Positions 32,301 to 42,021 of a stretch of 64,000 nt of DNA are shown here, one piece after another. The stretch spans positions 31,366,470 to 31,430,469 of the forward strand of contig NC_088295.1 of the NCBI RefSeq assembly GCF_032854445.1, given 5' to 3'. The notes beneath the pieces were generated by a model. It was not told the DNA's origin and ran no database searches. It saw only the letters and a list, made by a program, of their open reading frames with translations. Position numbers and translations under genes: made by a program. Source of the DNA: Liolophura sinensis (lineage: Eukaryota; Mollusca; Polyplacophora; Chitonida; Chitonidae). Position 1 is the first letter of the stretch, and every line of letters starts with the position of its first letter.

Positions 32301-35300
32301 ACAGTGACACTCGACAAGAGTCCACAGTCGTGAGTTGTTTCTACTTTGCAAACTCTTGAGAAACTTTGGAATTAGTTCATGAGTAAAATAAAATTGACAG
32401 CCTCTGTGTGATTTATTTACTTTTATTCTTTGATGTTTATTCAAGCATATTCTGATGAAAGTATACTTTTTGTGAATCCCTGAAAAGGGCCAATCCAACC
32501 AATGTAGGTTTGAAATTTCCTCTTTCTTTTGCGAAATGATTAGGGAATTATGGTAGATCATACTTATAGCATGTTACATTGTATCCATGAGCACCAGAGG
32601 AATTGTATAAGTGTCCTATTACTGTACAACCTCAGATAGATCCTGCACCTTTTTCCTCAAGGTTTCTTTTCTTCGTGTATATAAAGTAGTGAAACATAGT
32701 GTTTAGGTTCATTTGAAGATGAACTAGGCTTCTGTTCAGACTGCATTTATTTTGATATTTCTTGTTTCCATGGCAACTGAATTTGTGAAAACAGTAGTAG
32801 TAATTTTCTACATAGGATTTATGTGATTTAGACTTCTTTTTAAACTGTTTGCATCAAATTTGTTGTTTCCATGACAACAGAGTGAAAGTAATCTTTGTTT
32901 CATGTGAACTCAATAAAATTCAGGTTCATACGGTTATAAAGTACTTCCTGTTTAAACCAGTCAGATTTCTGGTTTCTAAATCAAGCAATTGCAAGTAACA
33001 AATTACTATTTCTTAGTTTTCTACATACAGAGCTATTGAATCTGCTGATAGGATTATGTGTGTCACACTCACTCCTTGTGTTGTGTTTGTAAAGTTGCTA
33101 ACAACACTTGGAACTTCACAACCCTAAAGTAACTGTCCAGACATTTAAATTTCACAAAATTTAGGTCTGCTCATGTTTTTAAAACTTGCTTTTAATTACA
33201 ATTTTGAAGTGGGTGTATATTAAATAGGTTATTAGCTTGTATTGCTGTGTATGGACTCCTCCTAGCCCATGGAAGCGGCAAGCTCCGCGATCACAAAGTC
33301 ATCTTAGACTGAATTTCAATCATTAAGCTTGGCATTTTCCTTTTTGTTATTTTAGCTGAAATATGTTTTGCAGTAGCTTGCCCAGAATTTATGTTGTCAA
33401 GAAATATTTTGACTTTGTGATATAATGACTGAGATTTTAAATTTTGACTTAAGTCTAAGATCACTTCATGGTCTTGGGGCCAGGATTCTCTGTGGTCCAT
33501 GTAGGGTAGAAATTACACAGAAACTTAAAAAAATAAATTCATGATTTTTTATTCTTGTTTGTATTTGAAAAAAATATTTTTTTAATTAACTTTAATAAGA
33601 TTTGGTTTAAATTTGTAAATGATCTATATTTTCAAGTGCATGTGTTACAGAGAACATATAAAAGTACATATGACTTTTAAACCGACTTTTAAATATGACA
33701 TAGTAACCGACTTAAATGGCATACATTATGGCATTCGCAAGGTGATACTGTGAGTCATACATGTAGTAAGCTATAATCTATCAGCTATGCTCAAACATTT
33801 CAACCACTCAGATTGAGTATGGTGGTCAATGCTTCGGAGAATCAACTTTTGATTGACGTTAGGCATTTGATAATAATATTAGCTTGACATCAGAAAATGT
33901 CAGTTTTGAAAACATTTGTGTACAGCATTTATGAGAAGAAAGCTGTTGAGCCCGGGTGCCCAACGGGGATATATTTTGTTGGCAAGTTTTTATATGGTCA
34001 CACTATGTGTAATTCCAGTTAACAAATATTTAAAATCATGTTGTTTAGACTGTCGGACATGTTTTGTTGGTTATTTGAGACAACAGGGCTTTTGTCCTGG
34101 ATTCCTTGTCAGGTATTAGCCATTCATGTGTGCTGGATACGTGACTCATCTGGAGTTACTCCAGTCGCTGTTTCCGTGGAATATGCGTCTCCACGCATGT
34201 AGTAGTATGGCAGTCAGCGACTTGGACCAACACCATGTGACCAGCTGAGTATCTTGTGTTAAGTTATGTCTTGAACTCTCGAGTATGGCCAGCTTTACAC
34301 TTGCCACTGTTACATCAGATTTGACATTTCTGTTTCCAGATATCAGATAACTCCGCTTAAGAAGTTCTCCAAGAAGCAGTCAGAGGAATCATATGACATT
34401 ACTGGCTTAGATTCTGATGCATCTACAGATGAGGAGGATGCGCCTAAGAGGAAGATACCCAGATGGGCACAAGGTAATCGGCGACATGGATAAGGCTTCT
34501 TCCTTTTTGATACTTTATATGTTTACTGCTCACAGTTTATTTTCTGTACATTAAATGTTGATAATCTGTCAAGAATGTGCAGTTAACTCCGTGTAGTTAC
34601 TGAGGCCAATTATTTACTTTGACAGTGAAGTATTGCTGAAAACTTGGAAAGGACCTGAGTAGCTTATTGATTAGTGTGCCAGTGAAGCACATTGACAAAG
34701 GAGATGCTCACCAATGCGGTCGCTTAGAGTTCAAATCCAGCTCACCCTGGCTTCTTCTCTGGTCATACGTAGGAAAATTTGCCAGAAACCTGCAGATGGC
34801 TGCGGATTTCGCCAAGGGGCTGCATGTTTTCCTCCCATCATAATGCTGATTGCCTTTGCATATGTGAAAAGTACGACGTAAAACACCAGTCAAATAAACA
34901 AATGAAAACTTGGAAAGGGAATTTGTACATTCGATCATTGTCACTGCACATAAGATAAGGGTGTGACAGTTGTGGATCTGTTTGTGCAGTGTTGCGTGCA
35001 TGGAAATATCCCTTATTTTTTACTAATATTGCATGCAAGTCTGTATGTCACGTAACTTCATCTGTTTACACCTTATTACCTTATTGTCTTAACCTTTTTA
35101 CACATGGTTGTGTCATTTTTATCTAGGGGTTCAAGCCATTCAGGCTTGAATCTCTACTGTTTTCGTTTGGATTATTGTTAGGGGTTCAAGCCATTCAGGC
35201 TTGAATCTCTTTGTATCTGTTAGGATTATGAGGGGTTCAAGCCATTCAGGCTTGAATTTCTATTGTTTTCGTTCGGATTATTAGGGGTTCAAGCCATTCA

Positions 35301-37280
35301 AGCTTGAATCTCTATTGGATCTATTTGGATTATTCTTTTTATTAATATTATTATTATTATTATTCGTGGCAAAATTGTGACGCGTTTCTGGCAAAAACGG
35401 TTAAAACATTATGAAATTTTAGTATGTTTGTCTGTATGACTTGAAAGTTGTGCATTGAATCTTTTGGGTAGATATGGTGACGTGACTTGGCGGCCACCTT
35501 GGGTTTTGATGAAAATCTAAAATTCTCTTCTCCAAAACAGCTAATGCTAATGAGCTGAAATTTTAATTGCAGTTGCACAAGGCCTAGGTACTTTCAGGGT
35601 GATAATGAAAACTCCCTGTGTTGAAAATTGTACTAGCTCACGAATGGGGGAATATGTTATGTGACCCCAAATTTCGTTTTTTTGCTAATAATTTCTACAC
35701 TGCACTGATGAAGTTTTGGACGCTGATTCCGAAAATGGAAAACCGTATGTGACGTCATCAAAACCAGAAGAGGGTATATCTCCTCAACCAATGATTTATT
35801 TATTTATTTGATTGGTTTTTTACGCCTTACTCAATAATATTTCACTTATATGACGGCGGCCAGCATTATGATGGGAGGAAACCGGGCAGATCCCGGGGGA
35901 AACCCCCAATCATCCGGAGGTTGCCGGAAGACCTTCCCACATACAGCCGGAGAGGACGCCAGCATGAGCTGGACTTGAACTCACAGCGACTGCATTGGTG
36001 GGAGGCTTCTGGGTCATTACGCTGTACTAGCGCACTAACCAACTGAGTCACGGAGGCCCCCCTCAAACCAATGACGGTAGAAATGCAGTGTTATGGCCTA
36101 AGTTCATCCCATGGCAAGCAGACAACTTTTACATAGCCAGAAGTGACGCCAGCAAACCGAGAAGTAGTATGGGCCAAAAAAATTCGCCATTTTTTAATTT
36201 TTCAAAATTGAAAAACTTCTGCTGGTAAAACGCCTCAACAGAAATGTGTAAACCTTAGGTAGGTGATAGGTCTGGAGATGTGCTCTTATGAGTCAAAAGT
36301 TCGAAGGTGATATCACATGATTTTTTTTTTTCATTTTTTTGATTTCAGTATTATGCAGTCTGGCGTAGTTTGACGTCCTTATCACGAATCCAGTCTTATT
36401 TTTGTTCTGCGATGCATATTTCTGTCACAAATTGCGATCAAAATGCAAAAAAACGCAATTGCCCACATTTTTGCCTGTTTGACTTAGTGATACTGTGTAC
36501 TGTATGTGTGCGGAAAATCGTTGAAATGTCTTAATAAATACGGAATTATGTTGGTTATATATCTATACATGAATACCATTAAGGTAACTGAAATTGACAC
36601 CGTATAGGCCGGCAATACCGGCTTGCACCCCAGCATCTCTGCTGTAGCAGTCCATATATTTTAAATTTAATATTGCTGTGTTTTTGGCTGTCTTGCAGTA
36701 ACTCCTCTTGATGTTGTCATTTGTGTTTTGTTTTTTTTTAATATATAAAATTGTGTGCAGGTTAAATTTGTAACAGTTCAGATCAAGTTTGAAAAACAGC
36801 CCGATCTGTTAATATGCTTTGCTCATTCTCCTTGGTTGTTGGTTTCCATACAATAATTTCTCCAAATATTGTTCAATTTTGATAACTTTTTGTGTGCAGG
36901 TTCATTTTATATGACATCATATGAAGCTGGAAACCAGCTGGATCAGTGAAGAAGTTTGCATATTTGGCGGAGCATTTAAATTCTCTGAATTTGTAGATCT
37001 TACAAATAGGAACAACATTATGCAGTCTATATGCTTTTTATGTCCATATCTTCAGTCATGTTTGATCATGTTTGTGCTTGGTTTATTAGGTTCAGAACTG
37101 AAAGTCGCCCTTGTGAATCAGTACTACCATAAGCCCATTGACTCGGAAGCCCTCTTTGGTATAATCGCCTTACCTGACCTCAACGAGATGTTCGTGAAAA
37201 AGAAGCCACGCTTCAACAAGAGGACGAGTTCTGCCAACTGGGACTCCCCACTGCTCAAGGCCAGCATTCCTAGGACATGA
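20341..37280 (+). CDS. INCENP: Inner centromere protein (chromosomal passenger complex scaffold)
   Basis: Scaffold that binds survivin and borealin through its N-terminus and activates Aurora B through its C-terminal IN-box. Coding exons: 20341-20492, 20845-20958, 21605-22571, 22777-22986, 23591-24393, 24777-24864, 25187-25223, 25623-25653, 25835-25892, 26429-26560, 26936-27045, 27980-28147, 29541-29616, 30213-30418, 31533-31641, 32151-32329, 34340-34473, 37090-37280. Phases join throughout: 3,765 bp, 1,254 aa. Residues about 5-50 form the CEN-box helix, followed by PELLPKTPSAK, close to vertebrate PELMPKTPS. Residues 90-780 are Ser/Thr/Arg-rich and probably disordered. VVRPHPASFLNAL (from 821) matches a conserved vertebrate segment. 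Residues 865-1125 are a Glu/Arg/Lys/Gln-rich single helix or coiled coil. The IN-box has IPRWAQG, NQYYHKP, FGII and KRTSSANWDSP; TSS (1237-1239) is the known Aurora B site. Longer than human (918 aa) because of the central region. The exon-4 donor (AAG|GTCTTT) is weak; an in-frame donor at 22920 is an alternative. Confidence 0.95.
27240..27890. repeat. 40-bp minisatellite in an INCENP intron
   Basis: About 16 units of 40 bp, core GGGTCAGTCGGTCACAAGTT then TTGACATATCTTTTTAACAT. The units CACAAGTTTT at 27301 and CGCAAGTTTT at 27341 give the period. It fills most of the intron between the exons ending 27045 and starting 27980, stopping about 90 bp before the acceptor. Confidence 0.95.
28160..28290. 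mobile_element. Palindromic MITE-like element, about 130 bp
   Basis: Left GGTCGGTTTCATGAAAC and the reverse complement of the right end, GGGCCGATTTCATGAAGC, are inverted repeats, with further internal pairing of TTAGCTAAGT-like segments. It starts about 12 bp after the exon ending at 28147 in INCENP. No coding capacity. Confidence 0.65.
28780..29300. repeat. Degenerate dispersed repeat with three related segments
   Basis: Three diverged segments share TGTCNGGGCTATAACTCCA, a TTTTCC block and TTTTGGTG (near 28840, 28975 and 29150). The left part GCCCCCACCATTAGGCAG then GCGCATTATATCAG looks like the start of a dispersed element. INCENP intron; family unknown. Confidence 0.4.
29617..30212. other. 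INCENP intron, no recognised feature
   Basis: AT-rich intron between the exons ending 29616 and starting 30213. A short ACATGTACATG run is the only notable motif. The other INCENP introns not listed separately (for example 22987-23590, 24865-25186, 30419-31532 apart from its SINE, 31642-32150, 32330-34339 apart from its MITE) are likewise featureless to my eye. Confidence 0.55.
31209..31474 (+). mobile_element. SINE family A, plus orientation, 8-bp target duplication
   Basis: tRNA-like head (TCCTAGTGGTTAGCAGG, then box B-like GAGGTCAAATCC), body GGCTTCCTCTCC and CATAATGCTGGC, and tail ATAAGTGAAATATTCTTGAG followed by an A-rich end. TTTGAGGG occurs on both sides (31201-31208 and 31475-31482). 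One of nine copies of this family in the window. Confidence 0.85.
33289..33474. mobile_element. MITE-like palindrome, family Q, copy 1
   Basis: The left part has ATCTTAGACT followed by TTTCAATCATTAA. The reverse complement of the right part has GATCTTAGACTTAAGTC then AAAATTTAAA. The arms pair over about 40 bp around an AT-rich centre. Related to the elements at 40238-40433 and 45391-45595. In an INCENP intron. Confidence 0.65.
34653..34903 (+). mobile_element. SINE family A, plus orientation, 15-bp target duplication
   Basis: Head TAGCTTATTGATTAGTG, box B-like GAGTTCAAATCC, body CCTCCCATCATAATGCTG, and tail ACGTAAAACACCAGTCAAAT. The 15 bases GAAAACTTGGAAAGG flank it perfectly (34638-34652 and 34904-34918), proving insertion at this site in the INCENP intron. 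Confidence 0.9.
35126..36631. mobile_element. Non-autonomous inverted-repeat element with four hairpin heads, SINE nested inside
   Basis: The left end is GGGGTTCAAGCC, a short loop, then GGCTTGAATC. This head is repeated four times (palindromes at 35130-35150, 35185-35205, 35236-35256, 35288-35308). The right end at 36620-36631 is GGCTTGCACCCC, whose reverse complement GGGGTGCAAGCC matches the left end at 11 of 12 bases and is also next to a small hairpin (CCGG-CAATA-CCGG). The 1.2-kb interior has no open frame I could recognise. A family-A SINE is inserted at 35795-36061. Calling this one element is inference. Confidence 0.55.
35795..36061 (-). mobile_element. SINE family A, minus orientation, nested insertion
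   Basis: Poly(TTTA) tail at the left, tRNA-like head at the right. On the minus strand the head has GACTCAGTTGGTTAGTGCGC and box B GAGTTCAAGTCC, then CATGCTGGCGTCC and CCATCATAATGCTGGCCGC. Flanks CTCAACCAATGA (35783-35794) and CTCAAACCAATGA (36062-36074) are the target duplication, with one base difference. This is the best preserved copy of the family in the window. Confidence 0.93.
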
Positions 37281-39644
37281 TTGGCAATTGTTTTTAACTT
37301 TTGTTATCCGATAAGTGCCATAAATGGACCGTGCAGAGGAAGACAAGGTTCTGTATCCTGTCAGCCTGTTCAGAGAAAGGCATGGTGACAGGTAGCTGTA
37401 GGATTTTGTCATCAACTGCAGTCATTCCCGGACACAGAAGACTGACAACAGTAGCCTTGGCTGAGATTGCAGGATGAACACAGTCATATGCTAGAGGTCA
37501 GAGCAGTAACTGGAAACATGACTTTGCCACAACCTATTATGGTAGTCCTCTGGTCCGGTGACTGATCACACGCTTGATGCGTCAGTGTTGATGACAGTGA
37601 CATGGCAAATGTAACGTCCCGCCATTGTGCTCTCTTAGTTGGGTTAACATCTACTAGAGGCTTGTTACCATCACAGTTGAATGTTTTTGTTGATTCTGCT
37701 CACTTATTCCATTATGTTATGTTATTTTAATTATTGCATATTAATATTTTGTCTGTATTTGGGACATTAATTCCCAACAGGTGATTTTCAGTGTCGTGAT
37801 CTTTGCCTGATCTGTTGTTTCGATGGCCACTACTACGGTCAACATGTGTATTTATTATAAGCTTTCAGGTTGTAAACAAATACTACTTATAATAGGCGGG
37901 TACAGTATCATACTATTACATGTACAGGTGTATGGAAGGATCTGCACATACAGCTTTGCACAATTACCCATGCATACACCTTTACGCAATTACCAACACA
38001 TACAGTTCCATAATATTGCTCACACCATCAGCTCCACTGGACATCTGTGCCATGCATTCACCCAAACATTGCAGCCCCACCAAATTAACCATATTTGCCA
38101 AGGAATGCACATGCATGCAGCTACACAGAATTACCCACACTTCCAGTTCCATATATAACTTGCACATGCAGTTCCATAGAATAACTCATGCTTGTGGTTC
38201 CATAGAATTGTCCATGCTTTATGGTAAAGAACACAACATCAGCTAATATCAGCTTTTTATCGTTACTTTAACCAAAGCAGTTTTCTAATTGACCCATTTA
38301 CATGTAACTGATCTTGTATTTAGTGTATTTACCCACAGGTTGTTTGGTTGGTATAATGTAAATAGCAGGGTCTTGATATCCCAACCCTGTAGAAATGTAC
38401 AGTTTGTATATATACCTTTATGCATGTTTAACTTTAATCTACTACTGATTACTCTAGAGCTCTCCTTGTCTAGCCAGTGTACATGCGTTCCCTGGCTTTG
38501 ATAAGTTTCACTATTATGTTCTTGTATCTTGAACTTCATTAATCTGATGTATGTGAAAAATATGGATACAGATATGACAGCATGTTTATGACCCTTGTGT
38601 AATGCTACAGCTGATTGGGATAGAATACATCCTCACTGTTATTTGGAAAGGGATTCAGTTATCGTGAAGCACATGTCGGATTTATTATTAATTTCTCAAT
38701 ATTGTAGTCTCTGTGAAGTCACTCTAATAAGAAATCAGTGTTACTTTCTAGAAGCACTTGGTATGAAGCCCTGGAAGTGATCCATCGACACAGCTACTTG
38801 TACGTGGGCACCAGAGTTCAATTCTGATGCCATTTTATATGCGAAAAGGTTAAGGAATTATAGTTGTGTATATGAGCCATGTCCTGGATGGTGAACAGCA
38901 GCTTTTTTAATTATTTTACGGGCCCATACTACTTCTTTAAAAGAATTTTGTTTAAATACCATCATGCCAAACACCATTCCAATATTTTATACCTGCATAA
39001 CATTAGACCCTTTAATTTTTATAGGAGGCTGAAGTCTTAGCGTGGGATTTTTTATGTGCTAGTTTTATATGCTGTTGTGGCCTATTTGGAATAGAGAGTG
39101 ATAAGTAGGTTAGATATTTTATAAACAATAGCTACAAAGTGTCCATAATCATCACATTTAAGAATCTGGTAGTTTTATTCCCGGCTTGTACATGTAAATG
39201 AAAAAAGTTGTAAATCTGAGCGGGGTGGCTTTTATATGTAATTAAATATTAACTTCCAAAATGAAAAGTGTTTGAGTTTTGGTTCATCTCACCATTTTGA
39301 GTTTTTGTTACCTAAGCTTTCTCTGTTGGACATCAAGCGGATCAGGCCTTAATGGTCGAGGAATAGTGGCTTGGTCCGAATTTACGAATTAATCTGTACA
39401 TTGCCCTGGAATACTTTTATACCCACTGTTATACTGTGGGCTGGACTAACGAATCCCCATTTTATGTTATTATTTTATGTTATGTTAAATTAATAACAGG
39501 TAAAAACTGACACGGTACAATCCTCACATGGTCACTGTTCTGAACACAAAATTTCATGAAAATCCAATCAAAATTTTGGGTTGACAAGGTAATATATATG
39601 CGTTGACAAGGAAATATATATGCGTTGACAAGGAAATATATATG

Positions 39645-39860
39645 TATGTATGCTTGGGGTTTTACGTCGTACTTAGCAATTTTTCAGTAATATATTGACA
39701 AGGAGTCATTAGTGTGTGTACATAAACTGTGTTTTCTAGTGTCAGGACAAGTCCATGCCGCCGCTGAAGTATCCTGCCAAAGATACCAGACAAAACACAT
39801 CACCCTGCAGTAACATTATACTGACTGCCTGGCCAACCATGTGAGTGTCCTCAGGTGCAC
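39645..39860 (+). mobile_element. Diverged family-C element
   Basis: TGCTTGGGGTTTTACGTCGT and CAATTTTTCAGTAATAT match the start of the family-C copies at 10926 and 59115. After that it diverges, though ATTATACTGACTGCC resembles their middle. Immediately preceded by three copies of GTTGACAAGGAAATATATAT. Confidence 0.55.
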
Positions 39861-40237
39861 ACGGAATGACCAGATAGCCATGGTCAAGAATGAAAGAGGT
39901 GTCTGTTGACTAGGCCTCTTTAGAAATGTATAAACACGTGTGGCTTGAACTCTGTCCGTGGAACCTACATTAACCCATTTTATCTTCGGTCAGACTCGCG
40001 ACCTGATAGATAGACGCATTCCAGTCTCACATATAACAGTGTGAAGGAAAATACTGCAACCCTGTTCCTTCCCAGCCGTAGGAAATACTTGGGCAAGCGT
40101 TGAACCATTTAATTAAATTTCGTTATATATAGGGCAGTCGTCAACAACAATTGCTAATCAGTGTCAGGTAAAAGGCGTGCATACGTGATATGGAACAGCT
40201 TGTCATTCAAAGTTCTCTGCCAGTGTCAACTAGATCC

Positions 40238-40433
40238 TGGATCACGAAGTGACCTTAGACTTAAGTCAAACTTTTAATCATTAAATTTGGTATGTTCCTT
40301 TCCGGTATTTTAGCTGAAATTTGTTGTGCAATAACATAGCCAATTTGAGGGTTTTAAGCAGTATTTTGACGGTAAATGAGTAGTGGTTTAAAATTTTGAC
40401 TTTTAGGTCCAAGATGGCCTCATGATCCCGGGG
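40238..40433. mobile_element. MITE-like palindrome, family Q, copy 2
   Basis: Left GGATCACGAAGTGACCTTAG then ACTTAAGTCAAA. The reverse complement of the right end is GGATCATGAGGCCATCTTGG then ACCTAAAAGTCAAAATTTT. About 196 bp with TTTTAGCTGAAAT in the centre, shared with the copy at 33289-33474. Confidence 0.75.
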
Positions 40434-41139
40434 CCATATGGCCACAAAGTAATTAAAATCTATAGACTTTACGAAACCATAGTATATTCTATATATAGCC
40501 TATGTATAGGTGTTGATTAGATCTGAGATCTGTTTCATTCTTCCCGGCTTAGCTTTCAGAAATGTGGAGCCATCTCGGAGTTAGGTGTGGATGTGTGTTC
40601 AGGTGGTGTAATATAGAGGAAAACCTGCATGCATAGTTGAAAAATGAAAGAAATCATATATGATTTTAATGTGTTATTCAAAGAACAAAAAAATTTGAAT
40701 ATTTTCATGTTAAATCAATTTGCTTGTATCGCCAATGTCCATAAATTTATTCCACACCTGGAAAAAAACTTCCTGCCAATTTTAGAAGCATTTTTACATG
40801 ACAGTCTTATTTACACAATGGAACAAGATTTTTGGATGGAACAAGTTCTTCGGATCTTTACTCCCGCCAAAAAGCTACCATATATGTGTCTGTATATACC
40901 TGTTATATCTATATTGTGAATAAATGAAATGAAAATGTTTTGAGGGCTAAATGCCTCTCATACACCAAGGGCAGATTTCTGTAAAACTGGAGTAATGGAA
41001 ACTTTAAAGAATCGCCGTAACAGCGATACAGAGACTGACTTAAGACTCACCAACACGTCTGCAAGGCAGCGGTTAGAAGGAGTCAGTAACACTGGACGGG
41101 GTATAGAAAGATAGACAGGACAGAGTACTCATTTGGAAG

Positions 41140-41470
41140 AATCACTAATATCGGACGACGATTCCTAAGAATGGCAATATACAACAGTCATTAGAAATAA
41201 TCACTAATACAGGACGACGATACCTAAGAATTGTCAACATACAACAGTCATTAGGAAGAATCACTAATATAGAACGACGATTCCTATGAATGGTCAACAT
41301 ACAACAGTCATTAGGAAGAATCACTAATACAGAACGACGATTACTAAGAATTGTCAACATACAACAGTCATTAGGAAGAATCACTAATATATGACGACGA
41401 TTACTAAGAATGGTCAACATACAACAGTCATTAAGAAGAATCACTAATACAGGACAGTGATTACAAAGGA
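41140..41470. repeat. 60-bp tandem repeat, about 5.5 units
   Basis: Units of exactly 60 bp containing GAATGGTCAACATACAACAG followed by TCATTAGGAAGAATCACTAA and an ACGACGATTACTAA block. The 110-codon minus-strand frame across it is a by-product of the 60-bp period. Confidence 0.92.
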
Positions 41471-41486
41471 TCCGCATGATTTATAT

Positions 41487-41612
41487 ATTGGATTAGTGAT
41501 GTACCCCGTACTCGAGAATATTTCACTTATTTACGACGGCAGGCAGCATTATGGCGAGAGGAAACCGGGACAGAGCCTGTGGGAAACTCGCGACCATCCG
41601 CATGTTGCTGAC
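41487..41612 (-). mobile_element. SINE family A, truncated 3' half
   Basis: TACCCCGTACTCGAGAATAT, CGACGGCAGGCAGCATTATG and GAGGAAACCGGGACAGAGCC are the family-A body read from the tail side. The tRNA-like head is missing. Confidence 0.75.
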
Positions 41613-41892
41613 ATGATTTCAATTTGCCTTACAGTTAAGCACGAGTTGTAGTGAACACGTTGCACTGCTAATAAACTGACACACAACATGTGAGTTACAG
41701 TTCATATATTTGATTATAAACCTTAAACGTTGGCTACAGGTGAGTGACGTATATATAAATACAACAACAGGCTTTGAGGAAATACATTTACCCTGCAGTC
41801 TGACAAGCATGCAGACACGCCTTACATGCCTGATGCCATTACGCACGTAAATGGGAATTCGTATGTCTTCATATAATGTATTATAATAATAT

Positions 41893-41898
41893 TTTATT
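41893..41898 (-). terminator. Candidate polyadenylation signal of SORD-A
   Basis: AATAAA on the minus strand about 125 bp after the SORD-A stop codon. No cleavage site evidence. Confidence 0.45.
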
Positions 41899-42021
41899 CA
41901 AGTCCGTAGCAAGCGAACACAATGGCAATGCAGGACAATATTAACATAATGCATTAAATATGCATGTTTTATGAATTACTGTTAATTGTGCATAGATATC
42001 CTGTACCCTGAGCTAAATGTT

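Larger units (their letters stand above)
37281..42021. other. Convergent intergenic region between INCENP and SORD-A
   Basis: Contains the INCENP 3' UTR (length unknown; an ATTAAA at 39241-39246 is one possible polyadenylation signal), degenerate low-complexity repeats near 37925-38230, a 22-bp repeat (three units) at 39579-39645, a family-C fragment, a family-Q MITE, a 60-bp tandem array and a SINE fragment, listed separately where clear. A 91-codon frame at 40644-40919 ends just before AATAAATGAAATG. I recognise no family in it. Confidence 0.6.

Noticed and set aside
35126-35310. CRISPR-like array (four palindromic repeats with spacers)
   Set aside because: Eukaryotic intron context, spacers are similar to each other and AT-rich, and only four copies; better explained as heads of a mobile element.
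36000-36061. Functional tRNA gene suggested by A and B boxes
   Set aside because: It is the head of a SINE with A-rich tail and target duplication; no clover-leaf acceptor stem was seen.
41145-41477. 110-codon minus-strand frame with MLTILSNRR repeats
   Set aside because: Produced by a 60-bp tandem repeat.
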